From contig DASUBV010000112.1 in NCBI GenBank assembly GCA_035763085.1, positions 1 through 53,205 on the forward strand: a DNA stretch of 53,205 bases, read 5' to 3'. The notes under the pieces were generated by a model. That model saw only the letters and a program-made list of their open reading frames with translations. It did not search any database and was not told where the DNA came from. The translations under genes were made by a program, and so were the position numbers. Positions 16,327 through 25,919 of this stretch are shown here, one piece after another. Origin of the DNA: DASUBV01 sp035763085 (GTDB taxonomy: Bacteria; Actinomycetota; Actinomycetes; Streptosporangiales; Streptosporangiaceae). Position 1 is the first letter of the stretch; each line of letters starts with the position of its first letter.

Positions 16327-17958
16327 TCACAGGAGCTTGTGCTCGTACCCATAGGCGGTCGCGGCTGCGCGGGAGGGTACCCCGAGCTTGGTGAGAACAT
16401 TGCTCACGTGGCGCTCCACGGTCTTCTCGGCGAGACCGAGCTCGCTGCCGATGGCGTGGTTGGTGCGTCCCGCCGCGATTAGCCGCAGCACCTGCAGCTC
16501 GCGCTCGGTTAGCACCCCCGGTGTGGCCGCTGGCCGGTCGAGGGCACTGATCCGGGCCAGGTCCGGTCCGGCGCCGAGCCCGGCGAGCAGGTGCCGCGCC
16601 GCGTCGAGTTCCAGCGCGCAGCCGTCTTCGTCACCTGCCGCGCGGCAGGCAAGCCCGACCGTGATATGCGCACGCGCGGTCTCATAGGGCATGCGCAGTC
16701 CGCGCCACCGCTCGATGGCCGAACGCCCGGCCGGCAGCGCCCTGGCGGCATGCCCCTCGGCCAGTGCGACGGTGGCCTGCGCCGAGTCGGCGAACGCCAG
16801 CAGCGCCGCGACGCCAGCGCGCTCGGCCGCGGCGGTGAGCTCGTCGGCGGCCTGCCGGGCGGCGGCCAGGTCACCGGCCGCGACCGCGACCTCGGCCAGG
16901 GCCGGCAGCAGCTGGACCCGGCGCGGTGTGCCAGCCGTCTCAGCGGCCGCCCGCCGGACCGCCTCGTACGCCGCGGCGGTGTCGCCCTGGGCCAACCGAA
17001 GCAGCGCCAGGCCCGGATCCGGCGGATGGCCGTACCGTCCCGCCTGCCGGTAGGCGCTCTCGGCGGTCGCCAGATCCCCGCGCAGCCGGCACACCTCGGC
17101 CTGCTCATAGCGTGCAGCGCCGGCGGCGGCCACCTCCTCCGGCCGCGCTGTCCGCTCGCAGGCGAGTTCGGCCTCCTCGACCGCCTCCTGCCAGCGGCCA
17201 TGCCGGCGCAGTAGCTGTGCCCGGTGTACCCGGCACTGACCTGTGAAGGCCAGCATCTCCGGCTGCTTCCCGCACCAGGCGTCCAGGGCCTCAGTCCACT
17301 CGCGGGCCCGGTCAAGATCGGTCGCAAGGTGGCAGAACGCGATCACCGCGCAGTAGACAGTCCCCGCGGCGATCGGCGAGACCTCGGCAGACACGACCGC
17401 CACCATCGCCTCGTCCAGCAGGCGCATCGCCCCGGCGACGTCAGCAGTCATCAGCAGCGCCGCGCCCTGCTGGGTGAGGGCCAGGCCCAGCACATCCGGG
17501 TCGCCGCTGCGGCGGCCGATCTGCGCCGCGTGCGCGGCCTGCCGCTGCGCCTCGGCATAGTCACCCGCCTGGTTGCACCGGAACGCCGCTGCTGCCAGCA
17601 GCAGGCCCCGTTCGGGGCAGTCGTCCGGCGCGGTCGCCAGGACGTGACCGGCCCGGGCCAGCCAGCCGCCGCCCTGGGCGACCCCGCCCTCGTTGATAAG
17701 GGCGAAGGAGAGCCAGAACATGGCCCGCGCCGCACGTCGCGCGTCCCCGCTGGCCGCGAACGCCTCGGCCGCCCGCCGCAGCGCCGCCACCGTCTCGTCC
17801 GGCTGTCCCGTCAGGTACGCCGCGGTCCCGAGCAACTGCAGACCGTCGGCGCCGAGCCCGTCACCGCGGTCGGCCAGCGACAGCGCCTCGAACGCCTCCG
17901 CCCAGCAGCCCCGGCTGATGGCAGCCTGAGCCCGCTGGATGTCCGGGCGTGGATCCAT
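16327..17958 (-). CDS. LuxR-family regulator with long TPR-like region, no ATPase domain
   Basis: 543 residues from the ATG at 17958, chosen for the GGACGGAG sequence just upstream; an open extension to 18081 lacks such a site. Residues 1-470 are helical repeats. The C-terminus is a LuxR helix-turn-helix: LTERELQVLRLIAAGRTNHAIGSELGL (first helices), then KTVERHVSNVLTKLGV. MalT/LAL regulators have an N-terminal P-loop ATPase, which is absent, so only the arm and DNA-binding part are present. It is divergent from a second LuxR gene and upstream of the monooxygenase gene, its likely target. Confidence 0.85.
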   Translation of the reverse strand: MDPRPDIQRAQAAISRGCWAEAFEALSLADRGDGLGADGLQLLGTAAYLTGQPDETVAALRRAAEAFAASGDARRAARAMFWLSFALINEGGVAQGGGWLARAGHVLATAPDDCPERGLLLAAAAFRCNQAGDYAEAQRQAAHAAQIGRRSGDPDVLGLALTQQGAALLMTADVAGAMRLLDEAMVAVVSAEVSPIAAGTVYCAVIAFCHLATDLDRAREWTEALDAWCGKQPEMLAFTGQCRVHRAQLLRRHGRWQEAVEEAELACERTARPEEVAAAGAARYEQAEVCRLRGDLATAESAYRQAGRYGHPPDPGLALLRLAQGDTAAAYEAVRRAAAETAGTPRRVQLLPALAEVAVAAGDLAAARQAADELTAAAERAGVAALLAFADSAQATVALAEGHAARALPAGRSAIERWRGLRMPYETARAHITVGLACRAAGDEDGCALELDAARHLLAGLGAGPDLARISALDRPAATPGVLTERELQVLRLIAAGRTNHAIGSELGLAEKTVERHVSNVLTKLGVPSRAAATAYGYEHKLL

Positions 17959-18145
17959 CCGCTCCGTCCTTACCGGCATCGCCCTCACCAGTGCACCCCG
18001 GGCCGCCACGGCCTGCCGACAGGTTCTTGCCGGACGCTGCGATCCCGGGTCACTCCGGTACGGTGACCTAGATTCTGCCACGGCGCCGTCGCCGTCGCCA
18101 GGAACCGCCGGTGCGGACGGCCTGGAGGGGCGCCTTCGGGCTGCG

Positions 18146-18161
18146 TATAGTCTCGTTCATG
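18146..18161 (+). promoter_or_regulatory. Leaderless-type -10 box before the LuxR gene at 18159
   Basis: TATAGT (18146-18151) is followed by seven bases and the ATG at 18159, with no Shine-Dalgarno sequence. This supports 18159 as start and a leaderless transcript. Confidence 0.5.
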
Positions 18162-19862
18162 GCGGCGGAGGCTGATGAGCTGCTCGCGGTGGGGCGGGAT
18201 GCGCTGGCGGCCGGCCGGTGGGCGGATGCCCGGGCCTCGTTCGAGGCCGCGCTCGGGCAGCAGGAGACCGCTGGGGCGCTGGCCGGCCTGAGCGAGGCGC
18301 TGTGGTGGCTCGGGGAGACCGAGGCGGCGATCCGGCACGGCGAGCGTGCCTACGCGGCCTTCCGCCGGCGCCCGGATCATGTTCAGGCGGCGCTGGCTGC
18401 CATTCACCTGTACTTCCTGTACCGGATCAGCCTCGGCAACACCGCTGCCGCGCGGGGCTGGCTTGGCCGCCTGGCGCGGCTGGTGGACGACTCCGGGCTT
18501 GCGCCGCTGACCGGGTGGGTCCTGCTGATCCGGGCACACGACAGCGACGACCCGGATGCCGCCGGAGACTGGGCGCGGCAGGCGTGCGAGCTGGCCCGTC
18601 GCTACGCCGACACCGACTTGGAATTGTGCGCGCTGAGCCAGCTCGGCGCGTCACTGGTCCAGCGCGGCCAGGCAGCTGAGGGCGGTGACCTGCTCGACGA
18701 GGCGATGGCTGCCTCGCTGGCCGGAGAATGCCAGCGGCTGAACACGGTGGTCTACACCGCCTGCAACATGATCAGCTCCTGCAGCCAGGTCGCCGAGGTC
18801 GGGCGTGCAACCCAGTGGATCCGCGCCGCCGACGAGTTCAGCCGCCGTTACGGATCACCCCATCTCTACACCCATTGCCGCACCTATCACGGCAGCGTGC
18901 TGTTCGCTGCCGGCGACTGGACCGGAGCGGAAACCGAGCTCAAGGCCGCGCTGCGCACCGGACAGTCTGCTGAGCGCGCGCTGTACGGCGAGGCCCTGGC
19001 CCGGCTGGCGGAATTGCGGCTCGCCCAGGGCAGGGCCGAGGAGGCCGAGCGGCTCCTCGACGGCTTTGAAGGGCATGTCACCAGCACCGGGGTGCTCGCC
19101 GCGGTGCGGCTGGCGGGCGGTGAGTCGGCGGCAGCCGCGCGGATGCTGGCCCGCCGGCTCCGCGAGATCGGCGAGCAGGACACCGAACGCACCGGGCCGT
19201 ACCGGGCTGGCGCGGCGGCCTGCCTCGAACAGGCGGCACTGCTGGAGCTGCTCAGCGAGGCAGAGACCGGGCAGGGCAGGCCGGAGGAGGCCGCCGCCGC
19301 TGCGCAGCGGCTGGCCGCGCTGGCGGAGATGTCCGGCTGCGAGCTGGTCGCCGCCCGCGGCGGGCGGGCACTCGGCCGCGCGCTGGCCGCGGCCGGCGAC
19401 CACCCCGCCGCGCTGGAGCACCTGGAGCGGGCGCTAGCCTGCTTCGCCCGGCTGGAGATGCCGTTCGAGACGGCCCGGACCCGCCTGCTGCTGGCCGGGA
19501 TCTCAGCGGGGAAGGACGATCCGTACGCCATCGCGGAAGCACGGGCAGCGCTGGCCGGATTCGATGCGCTGGGAGCAGCCCGGGACGCTGACGCCGCCGC
19601 CGGGCTGCTGCGGTCTCTTGGCGTCCGCGCAGCCCGCGGAGGGCACGGCGGCGCCGGCACCCTGACCAACCGTGAGCGGGAGGTGCTGCGGCTGCTCGGC
19701 GAAGGGCTGTCCAACCGCGAGCTGGCCGAGCGGCTGTTCCTCACCCGCAAGACCGTCGAGCACCACGTCCGCAGCGTGCTGGCCAAGCTCGGGCTGCGCA
19801 GCCGCGCCGAGGCCGCCGCCTACGCGGTCCGCCACTCCGGCGGGGAATCCGCCACGGGTTAA
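18159..19862 (+). CDS. LuxR-family regulator with TPR-like region
   Basis: 567 residues from the ATG at 18159. Residues 1-490 are TPR-like helical repeats without a P-loop. The C-terminal LuxR domain has LTNREREVLRLLGEGLSNRELAERL and the recognition helix TRKTVEHHVRSVLAKLGL. It is divergent from another LuxR gene and 48 bases upstream of a methyltransferase gene on the same strand, which is the likely target. A C-terminal copy of this protein type, also followed by a methyltransferase, occurs at 25445, so the regulator/methyltransferase pair appears twice. Confidence 0.87.
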   Translation: MAAEADELLAVGRDALAAGRWADARASFEAALGQQETAGALAGLSEALWWLGETEAAIRHGERAYAAFRRRPDHVQAALAAIHLYFLYRISLGNTAAARGWLGRLARLVDDSGLAPLTGWVLLIRAHDSDDPDAAGDWARQACELARRYADTDLELCALSQLGASLVQRGQAAEGGDLLDEAMAASLAGECQRLNTVVYTACNMISSCSQVAEVGRATQWIRAADEFSRRYGSPHLYTHCRTYHGSVLFAAGDWTGAETELKAALRTGQSAERALYGEALARLAELRLAQGRAEEAERLLDGFEGHVTSTGVLAAVRLAGGESAAAARMLARRLREIGEQDTERTGPYRAGAAACLEQAALLELLSEAETGQGRPEEAAAAAQRLAALAEMSGCELVAARGGRALGRALAAAGDHPAALEHLERALACFARLEMPFETARTRLLLAGISAGKDDPYAIAEARAALAGFDALGAARDADAAAGLLRSLGVRAARGGHGGAGTLTNREREVLRLLGEGLSNRELAERLFLTRKTVEHHVRSVLAKLGLRSRAEAAAYAVRHSGGESATG

Positions 19863-19879
19863 GGGTTCTGCCCGATACC
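19863..19879 (+). repeat. 17-base motif between LuxR and methyltransferase genes, copy 1
   Basis: GGGTTCTGCCCGATACC directly follows the LuxR stop codon. A copy with two changes lies at 25817-25833, in the same position between another LuxR 3' end and another methyltransferase gene. Conservation in otherwise dissimilar spacers suggests a binding site for these regulators. Confidence 0.5.
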
Positions 19880-19910
19880 TCCGGCAGCGGCCGGGGCACA
19901 TGCTTGGCGC

Positions 19911-20795
19911 ATGAATGATCACACTGGACAAGCAGGCAAGCCGGCGAGCGGAACGCCGGCCGTCCGGGAGACGCGCCGGCAGGCGCGGCAGCCGGGCGAT
20001 CTTGCCGAATTCAAGCGCCGTGCCCGGGCAGGCTGGGCCGCAGGCGACTACGCGAGCATCGCCGAGCGCGAACTCTGGCCCCTCTGCCAGCGCATCGTCG
20101 CCCGCGCCGCCGTCCGCCCCGGCGAGGAGGTCCTCGACGTGGGCTGCGGCACCGGCAACGCGGCGATTCGCGCCGCCCAGGCCGGCGCCCGCGCCGTGGG
20201 CGTCGACCCCACCCCCGAGCTGTTCGGGGCCGGGCGGCGGCTCGCGGCAGGCGCCGGCGTCGAGGTCGAGTGGATCGAGGGAGACGCCGAGGCGCTGCCG
20301 TTCGCCGACGGCACCTTCGACGTGGTCGTGTCCGTGCTCGGGGTGATGTTCGCGCCCCGGCACCAGGCCGCCGCGGACGAACTGGTCCGGGTGCTGCGCC
20401 CCGGCGGACGGCTGGCCCTGATCTGCTGCTGGACGCCCGGCAGCGCCATCAGCCGCGTCTTCGGGACAATCGCCCGCTACCTGCCGCCCCCGCCCCCGTC
20501 CGCCGCCCCTCCCGTGCTGTGGGGTTCGGAGGATCACGTCCGCTCCCTGTTCGCCGGCACCCCGATCGACATCGAGTTCGAGCATGGCACAGCCGAGTTC
20601 CCGCCGTTCGAGTCCGCCGAGGCTGACCTCGAATACAGACTGGCGCGGTTCGGCCCGCTCATGCAGGCGCGCGCGCTGACCGAGGCCGACGGCCGCTGGC
20701 CGGCCCTGCGAGCCGAACTGCTGGCGCTACACGAAGGCCTAACAGCGGCCGGGTACCTCGTCATGCTCGGGCGCAAGCGCCGCCCCGCTGCCTGA
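19911..20795 (+). CDS. Class I SAM-dependent methyltransferase
   Basis: 294 residues. SAM-binding motif I VLDVGCGTGNAAI lies near residues 72-84, the acidic VGVDPTPELF near 97-106, the post-motif GDAEALPFADGTFDVVVS near 123-140, and LRPGGRLALI near 162-171. This is the UbiE/Methyltransf_11 type; substrate unknown. The ATG at 19911 has no clear ribosome binding site. It lies 48 bases after the LuxR gene with the conserved 17-base motif in between. Confidence 0.86.
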   Translation: MNDHTGQAGKPASGTPAVRETRRQARQPGDLAEFKRRARAGWAAGDYASIAERELWPLCQRIVARAAVRPGEEVLDVGCGTGNAAIRAAQAGARAVGVDPTPELFGAGRRLAAGAGVEVEWIEGDAEALPFADGTFDVVVSVLGVMFAPRHQAAADELVRVLRPGGRLALICCWTPGSAISRVFGTIARYLPPPPPSAAPPVLWGSEDHVRSLFAGTPIDIEFEHGTAEFPPFESAEADLEYRLARFGPLMQARALTEADGRWPALRAELLALHEGLTAAGYLVMLGRKRRPAA

Positions 20796-20832
20796 CCACG
20801 CCCGGGAAACCGGCACGCCCCGGGCCGGCGGC

Positions 20833-21055
20833 TCAGCCCGCTGCGCCAGACGCGCTCAGGAAACCGAGCAGCCCCGCTGCCAGCACGCCTGGTGCCTGAT
20901 GCAGGGCCCCGTGCCCGCTGCCCGCAAGCTCGGTCACCGTTGCCGCCGGGAGCAGGGCGGCAAGCTCGCCGGTGACGCCGCTGATCGCGCCGGCGGTGGC
21001 GAATGCGGCGTCCGTGAGGGCCGTCAGCTCCCGGTCCCCGGAAACCATCTGGACG
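20833..21055 (-). pseudogene. Alpha/beta hydrolase C-terminal fragment
   Basis: The minus-strand frame ending at 20833 has a hydrolase-like tail: ELAALLPAATVTELAGSGHGALHQAP followed by LLGFL, matching the strand-8 and catalytic-histidine region (GxGHG). No nucleophile elbow (GxSxG) or core domain is found upstream, where the frame runs antisense to the ATPase gene. It is a remnant of about 70 residues. Confidence 0.45.
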
Positions 21056-21192
21056 CGGAACTGGGCGCCTTCCGCGCTGGTGCCCGGCCGGTCGCATTCG
21101 GTGCGGGCCGCCCGGGGCGCAGGGCCATCCGGTCCTCCTGCTGGCAGAACCACAAGTCTGCTGTTCAGCAGCGGGCTGCGGCTGCGGGAAGG

Positions 21193-21311
21193 CGGGGACC
21201 TGCTCGACCGCGCCGCGGTGCACACCCTGCTCACATCAGGAACCGTCTTCGCGGTGCCAGCCCGGCAGGTACCCGGGCCCCGGCCCGGCCGCCGCCCTGC
21301 TCCGCTACTGA
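21193..21311 (+). pseudogene. Tail fragment of a baeRF (bacterial eRF1-like) protein
   Basis: The plus strand encodes GDLLDRAAVHTLLTSGTVFAVPAR, almost identical to the C-terminus of the intact baeRF protein at 36302-37456 (EDLLDRAAVHTLLTSGSVF). A one-base shift near 21290 restores the same AALLRY ending and stop (21309-21311). The rest of the gene is absent. The next gene is a truncated P-type ATPase, so this was probably a second stress locus of which only parts remain. Confidence 0.65.
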
Positions 21312-21330
21312 GCGCGAGACGCTGACTGTC

Positions 21331-22989
21331 ATGCTCACGCTGCGCACCCGCGCGGGCGCGGGTCAGCGACCCGGGGCACCCGGCTGCCGGGACGCCCGCC
21401 GGATCGGGATGACCAGCATCGGGGACTACCTGATCTGGCTGTCGCTGGCGCTGGTCGCGGTGCTGGTGCTGGTGGAGCTGTTCCGCGGCGCTAAGGTGCT
21501 GACGCTGCTGCAGTTCGCGCTGATCCTGACCGTGGCGGCGATCCCGGTGGCGATGCCGGCGGTGCTGTCGGTCACGATGGCGGTCGGCGCGGTGGCGCTG
21601 TCGAAGATGAAGGCGATCGTGACCCGGCTGGAGTCGATCGAGGAGATGGCCGGGATGGACGTGCTGTGCTCGGACAAGACCGGCACGCTGACCCAGAACA
21701 AGCTCACCCTGGCCGCCCCGGTACCCGCCGCCGGCACCGGGCCAGCTGAGGTGATCCTGGCCGCGGCGCTGGCCTCCAGGCCCGGGACCACAGACGCGAT
21801 CGACAAGGCCGTGATCGCCGGCGCCGGCGGGCAGGATGCGCTGGCCGGGTACGCCCAGGCACGGTTCACGCCGTTCGACCCGGTGAGCAAGCGGACCGAG
21901 GCGGACATCACCGGCGCGAGCGGCTCGTTCAGCGTCACCAAGGGCGCGCCGCAGGTAGTGCTCGGGCTGTGCGGCGATGACGGCGCCTCGGCGGGGCTGG
22001 ACCGCGCCGCCGCCGCGGTGACCGAGCTGGCCGGCCGGGGATACCGGACGCTGGGCGTGGCCCGCCGCGACGGCGGGGGCCCGTGGCGGTTCCTCGGCCT
22101 GCTGCCGCTGGCCGACCCGCCCCAGCCGGACTCGGCCCAGACCATCGCCGAGGCCGCCCGGCACGGCGTCACGGTGAAGATGCTCACCGGCGACAACATC
22201 GCGATCGCCGCCGAGATCGCCGGCCAGGTCGGGCTGGGTACCCGGATCGAGCCGGCCGCCGGCCTGCTGGCCGGCGGCGAGGGCGGGCACGTGAGCAAGG
22301 CGGCGGAGCGGATCGAGGTGACCGACGGGTACGCCGAGGTGTTCCCCGAGCACAAGTTCGCGATCGTCAAGGCGCTGCAGGAACGGGGGCACATCGTCGG
22401 GATGACCGGGGACGGGGTCAACGACGCCCCGGCGCTGAAGCAGGCCGACACCGTGGTCGCGGTGCAGGGCGCCACCGACGCCGCCCGCGCGGCCGCCGAC
22501 CTGGTGCTGACCGCGCCGGGACTGTCGGTGATCGTGGCCGCGGTCGAGCAGGCCCGGAAGATCTTCGAGCGGATGAACTCCTACGCCATCTACCGGGTCA
22601 CCGAGACGATCCGGATCGTGCTGTTCGTGGTGGCGGCCATGGTGACGTTCAACTTCTACCCGATCACCGCGATCCTGATCATCTTGCTGGCGCTGTTCAA
22701 CGACCTGCCCATCATGACCATCGCCGTCGACAACACCCCCGTCGACCCGCAGCCGGCCCGCTGGGACATGCGCCGGGTGCTGACCACCGCCACCGTGCTG
22801 GGCGGCGTCGGGGTGGTCGAGACGTTCGGGATCCTGGCGCTGGCGAAACTGTGGCTGCACCTGGACATCGCCCAGATCCAGAGCCTGATCTTCCTGAAGC
22901 TGGCCGTGGCCGGGCACCTCAGCCACGGCGGGCCCACTCGCCAGCGGTTCCTGCGCAGGCTCCAAGAACACCTCCACCCCGGCGCGTGA
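21331..22989 (+). pseudogene. P3A-type (H+-pumping) P-type ATPase, truncated at both ends
   Basis: The frame from 21331 (alternative ATG 21409) encodes 552 residues starting just before transmembrane helix 3. It contains the phosphorylation motif DKTGTLT (about residue 113), KGAPQ in the nucleotide domain, MLTGDN and the hinge GDGVNDAPAL. Helices 1-2 and the actuator domain with TGES are missing; the frame ends soon after FLKLAVAGHL, before the last helices. Full-length relatives have about 800-900 residues. Without the actuator it cannot complete the pump cycle, although the remaining frame is intact, which is odd for an old remnant. Confidence 0.72.
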
Positions 22990-23197
22990 CAGAAGGCTCC
23001 CGGCGCAGGCCAGCGACATGGCGTGCGTTCACCGGGTCCCGGAATAGGCACGCGCCCGGATCCCGGGCGGCCTGCCCCGTCTGCGTGGTGGTCGAGGGCG
23101 ATCGCCCGTGCTGCAACTAAGAGAGCCGGCTCTGGAGCGGAGGCGGCCGCTCAGGCGGGCCGCTGGCAGCGCGTGCGCGGCACGGGCAGGGCCGCCG

Positions 23198-23213
23198 TAC
23201 GGTGGAAAGGGTG
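23198..23213 (+). promoter_or_regulatory. Leaderless-type -10 box before the YihY gene
   Basis: TACGGT (23198-23203) is followed by GGAAAGG and GTG at 23211, again a seven-base gap. It supports 23211 rather than the overlapping GTG at 23202. Confidence 0.35.
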
Positions 23214-24347
23214 CGAGGGCTGGGTATGCGATGGCGGTGGAGTCGCTGGCCTGCCGCCGGGTTGCTAACACGGGTTGTCTGGCTGCGGCAGGCGCTGGTT
23301 CTGCTGCGCCGGGCGTTTGCCGAGTTCCGCGCCGACCATTGCCCGCAGTTCGCCGCGGCGATCTCCTTCCACCTGCTGTTTTCGGTGTTCCCGCTGGCCA
23401 TCACCGCGGTGGGGATCATCGGCCTGATGACCCAGGATCCGCACGCCCGCGATACCGTGCTGGCCGCCATGCTTAAGGTGGTGCCGTTGTCTGCCCAGGG
23501 CAAGCAGCAGTTGCACGGCCTGCTCGGCTCGGTCAGCGGCGGCGCCGGCGCGCTCGGGCTGCTCGGCCTGCTGGGGGTGATCTGGTCGGCCGGCGGTGTG
23601 ATGGCCGCTATCCGCACCGCGCTCAACGTGGCCTGGGACACCAGCAGGAAGCGGCCCTTCGTCCGTGGGAAGGCCGTCGACCTGGCGCTGGTCGCCGGGG
23701 TCTTCGCGGTCACCGGCGCCGCCCTCGGCCTGACGGTTGCCGCCGACATCGCCCGCCAGGGCGCCGCGCACCTGCCTGGCCCGCTGCAGAGCCTGGCGCC
23801 GCTGGCCGGCGCGGCCGCGTCGGTGGGCGTGTTTGCCGCCTCCGCCGCGCTGCTGTTCGCCACGTTCGCCTTTCTGTACCGGATCGTGCCCGCGGCGCCG
23901 ACCCGGGTGCGCGGCATCTGGCCGGGCGCGCTGGCCGCCACGGCCGGGTTCGAGGCGCTGCAGTACGGGTTCTCCGTCTACCTCGCCCATTTCGCCCACT
24001 ACAACAAGGTGTACGGGTCACTCGGCGCGGTCATCGCGTTCCTGTTCTTCATCTACCTCGCCAGCATGGTTTTCCTCTTCGGCGCCGAGGTCGCCTCCGA
24101 ATACCCGCGGCTGCGCGCCGAGGCGCACCCCGCCCCAAGCCGCGAGGACCCCGGGCCGCCCCAGCACATCCCCGGCGCGGCGAGCCGGGCCGCACCGGCA
24201 TCGGCCGAGCGCACAGGTGGCCGCAGCCGGCGATCACGTGAGCGGGCGCCGGGGCCCGGTGGCGCGGGCACGCAGCCCGGTGACCAGCCCCCGCATCCGC
24301 GGCCGCGGGGGTCCCGTCCTGGCCCGCGGCGGCGCGGGCCAGGATAG
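23211..24347 (+). CDS. YihY/UPF0761 family membrane protein (BrkB-like)
   Basis: 378 residues from the GTG at 23211. The family pattern is clear: HCPQFAAAISFHLLFSVFPLA in the first helices, then GVIWSAGGVMAAIRTALNVAWD, and FAHYNKVYGSLGAVIAFLFFIYLAS near the end, with about six membrane helices. A proline/arginine-rich cytoplasmic tail follows residue 305. Members are inner-membrane proteins of poorly known role, once called ribonuclease BN. It has its own promoter and no obvious operon partner. Confidence 0.85.
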   Translation: MRGLGMRWRWSRWPAAGLLTRVVWLRQALVLLRRAFAEFRADHCPQFAAAISFHLLFSVFPLAITAVGIIGLMTQDPHARDTVLAAMLKVVPLSAQGKQQLHGLLGSVSGGAGALGLLGLLGVIWSAGGVMAAIRTALNVAWDTSRKRPFVRGKAVDLALVAGVFAVTGAALGLTVAADIARQGAAHLPGPLQSLAPLAGAAASVGVFAASAALLFATFAFLYRIVPAAPTRVRGIWPGALAATAGFEALQYGFSVYLAHFAHYNKVYGSLGAVIAFLFFIYLASMVFLFGAEVASEYPRLRAEAHPAPSREDPGPPQHIPGAASRAAPASAERTGGRSRRSRERAPGPGGAGTQPGDQPPHPRPRGSRPGPRRRGPG

Positions 24348-24744
24348 GCGGGCCATGAACAAGCCGGCTCGCCACACCCGGGTGATGCCCGCCCATGCCG
24401 CGGCCGGTCCCGGGCCGTGAGCCTGGGCCATACGTCAGCCAGCCTGGGCACGCCCCACGATCTGGCCAAGGGGCGGCCTCGATCACAAGCCACACATCGT
24501 CTCACCGCATTGCCCGACCATGGTCAGATGGCTGACCGCCGGGGCCTGCGCAATCTGGCTGGAGAACTCTGATCGGCCCCGGCTTCAGGACTGCCGGCGC
24601 GGCCGCGCCGTCAGGGACGCGCTATGCGTGTTCCGGCACGGCCGGCGTGGCGGGGCGCTAGCCTCGGTGCTGGGACAAAGCGGCGTGTGGGTCGCGGCGC
24701 TGCGGGGACGGTCGCGGAGCTGGTGCGGGGCGGGGCGCTGTCGC
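24348..24744. other. Intergenic stretch without a recognised gene
   Basis: Open frames on both strands are Pro/Arg/Gly-rich shadows with no family pattern. The stretch may hold the lost first helices of the MscS gene. Confidence 0.4.
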
Positions 24745-25410
24745 GCTCGGGCATGTCGGGGTCGGCCACCATCTTCGTCAACATCGCCGGATCGTGGTGA
24801 TCATGATCGGGGCGCTGGTCTTGCTGGACAGCCTGGGGATCGCCGTCGCGGCGCTGCTGACGGCGCTGGGCGTCGGCGGCCTGGCGGTCGCCCTCGCCTT
24901 GCAGGACACGCTCAGCAACCTGTTCCTGGGCGTGCACATCCTGGCTCCCGCAAGATGGTGCCCGGGGGACTTCATCCAGCTCGACAACGGGGATGGAGGG
25001 CTACGTCGTCGACACGAGCTGGCGCAACACCACCGTCCGCCAGCTTCCGAACAACATCGTCATCGTGCCGAACGCCACGCTCGCCTTCTCCGTCGTCACC
25101 AGCTACCACCAGCCCGAGCAGGAGACATCGGTCAGCGTCCCCGTCGGGGCCAGCTACGACAGCGACCTGGACCACGTAGAGCGGGTCACCTGCGAGGTCG
25201 CCAGTGAGGTGATGCGGGACGTCGAGGGTGCCATGCCCACTCATGAGCCGTTCATCAGGTACAGCGCGTTCGCTGACTCCAGCATCAACTTCTCGGTGAT
25301 CCTGCGGGCCGCCGAGGTCACCGTCCTGGGCGTCACGGGATTCTGCGGCATGCCGCGCCTCGGCGCTGCGCGTCAGCACACGCTCACACAGGACGCTGAG
25401 CGGGTTGCCG
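24745..25410 (+). pseudogene. MscS-type mechanosensitive channel remnant
   Basis: Three frames carry successive parts: SGSATIFVNIA (near 24770), GIAVAALLTALGVGGLAVALALQDTLSNLFLG (pore-lining helix 3, near 24835-24930) with PGDFIQLDNG, then GYVVDTSWRNTTVRQLPNN and NATLAFSVVTSY of the beta domain. Frameshifts lie near 24783 and 24990. The usual C-terminal beta segment is cut after SVILRAAEVTVLGVTG. First helices are also missing, so no channel can be made. Confidence 0.7.
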
Positions 25411-25444
25411 ACTAGCGCTGCGCGGGCACGGGAGGTCCGCCGCG

Positions 25445-25786
25445 GTGGCCGAGGCGCGGGCCGCGTTCGCCGCCTTCGAGGACCTCGGTGCCGCGGCCGA
25501 TGCCGACGAGGCGGCGGCGTTCCTGCGCGACCTGGGCGTGCGGGCGGCGCGCCGTCAGGCGGCGTCGCCTAGCGCGGCGGCGCAGGCGCCCGCGCTGAGC
25601 AGGCGTGAGCAGGAGGTGCTCGCGCTGCTCGGCGATGGCCTGTCCAACCGCGACATCGCCGAACGGCTGTTCCTCACCCGCAAGACCGTCGAGCACCATG
25701 TCCGCAGCCTGCTTGCCAAGCTCGGCGTACCCAACCGCGCCGGGGCGGCCGCTTACGCGGTGCGCCGCCAGGCGGGCGGGCGGTAG
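25445..25786 (+). pseudogene. LuxR regulator, only the C-terminal DNA-binding part left
   Basis: From the GTG at 25445, 113 residues match the last part of the protein at 18159: ARAAFAAFEDLGAAADADEAAAFLRDLGVRAAR, then LSRREQEVLALLGDGLSNRDIAERLFL and TRKTVEHHVRSLLAKLGV. The long TPR-like region is missing; upstream lies the MscS remnant. A small DNA-binding protein is conceivable, since many response-type regulators are little larger, but loss of the N-terminal region makes a remnant more likely. Confidence 0.6.
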
Positions 25787-25816
25787 CGCCGGCAGCTGGA
25801 TTGCGCCACCGATTGG

Positions 25817-25833
25817 GGGTTTTGCCCGATGCC
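25817..25833 (+). repeat. 17-base motif between LuxR and methyltransferase genes, copy 2
   Basis: GGGTTTTGCCCGATGCC, 15 of 17 identical to 19863-19879. It lies 30 bases after the LuxR fragment and 86 bases before the methyltransferase start. Confidence 0.5.
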
Positions 25834-25919
25834 CGTCTTACGGCTGGTCAGCCAGTCTGTGGTCAGCAACGGCATCTGGGGAGCCGGCGGACCGGGTCGG
25901 CTTCAGAAGGGAGACCGGC

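Noticed and set aside
20833..23019. 728-codon minus-strand open frame
   Set aside because: Antisense to the P3A ATPase with Gly/His/Arg/Asp-rich composition; only its last 70 codons look like a protein (hydrolase tail).
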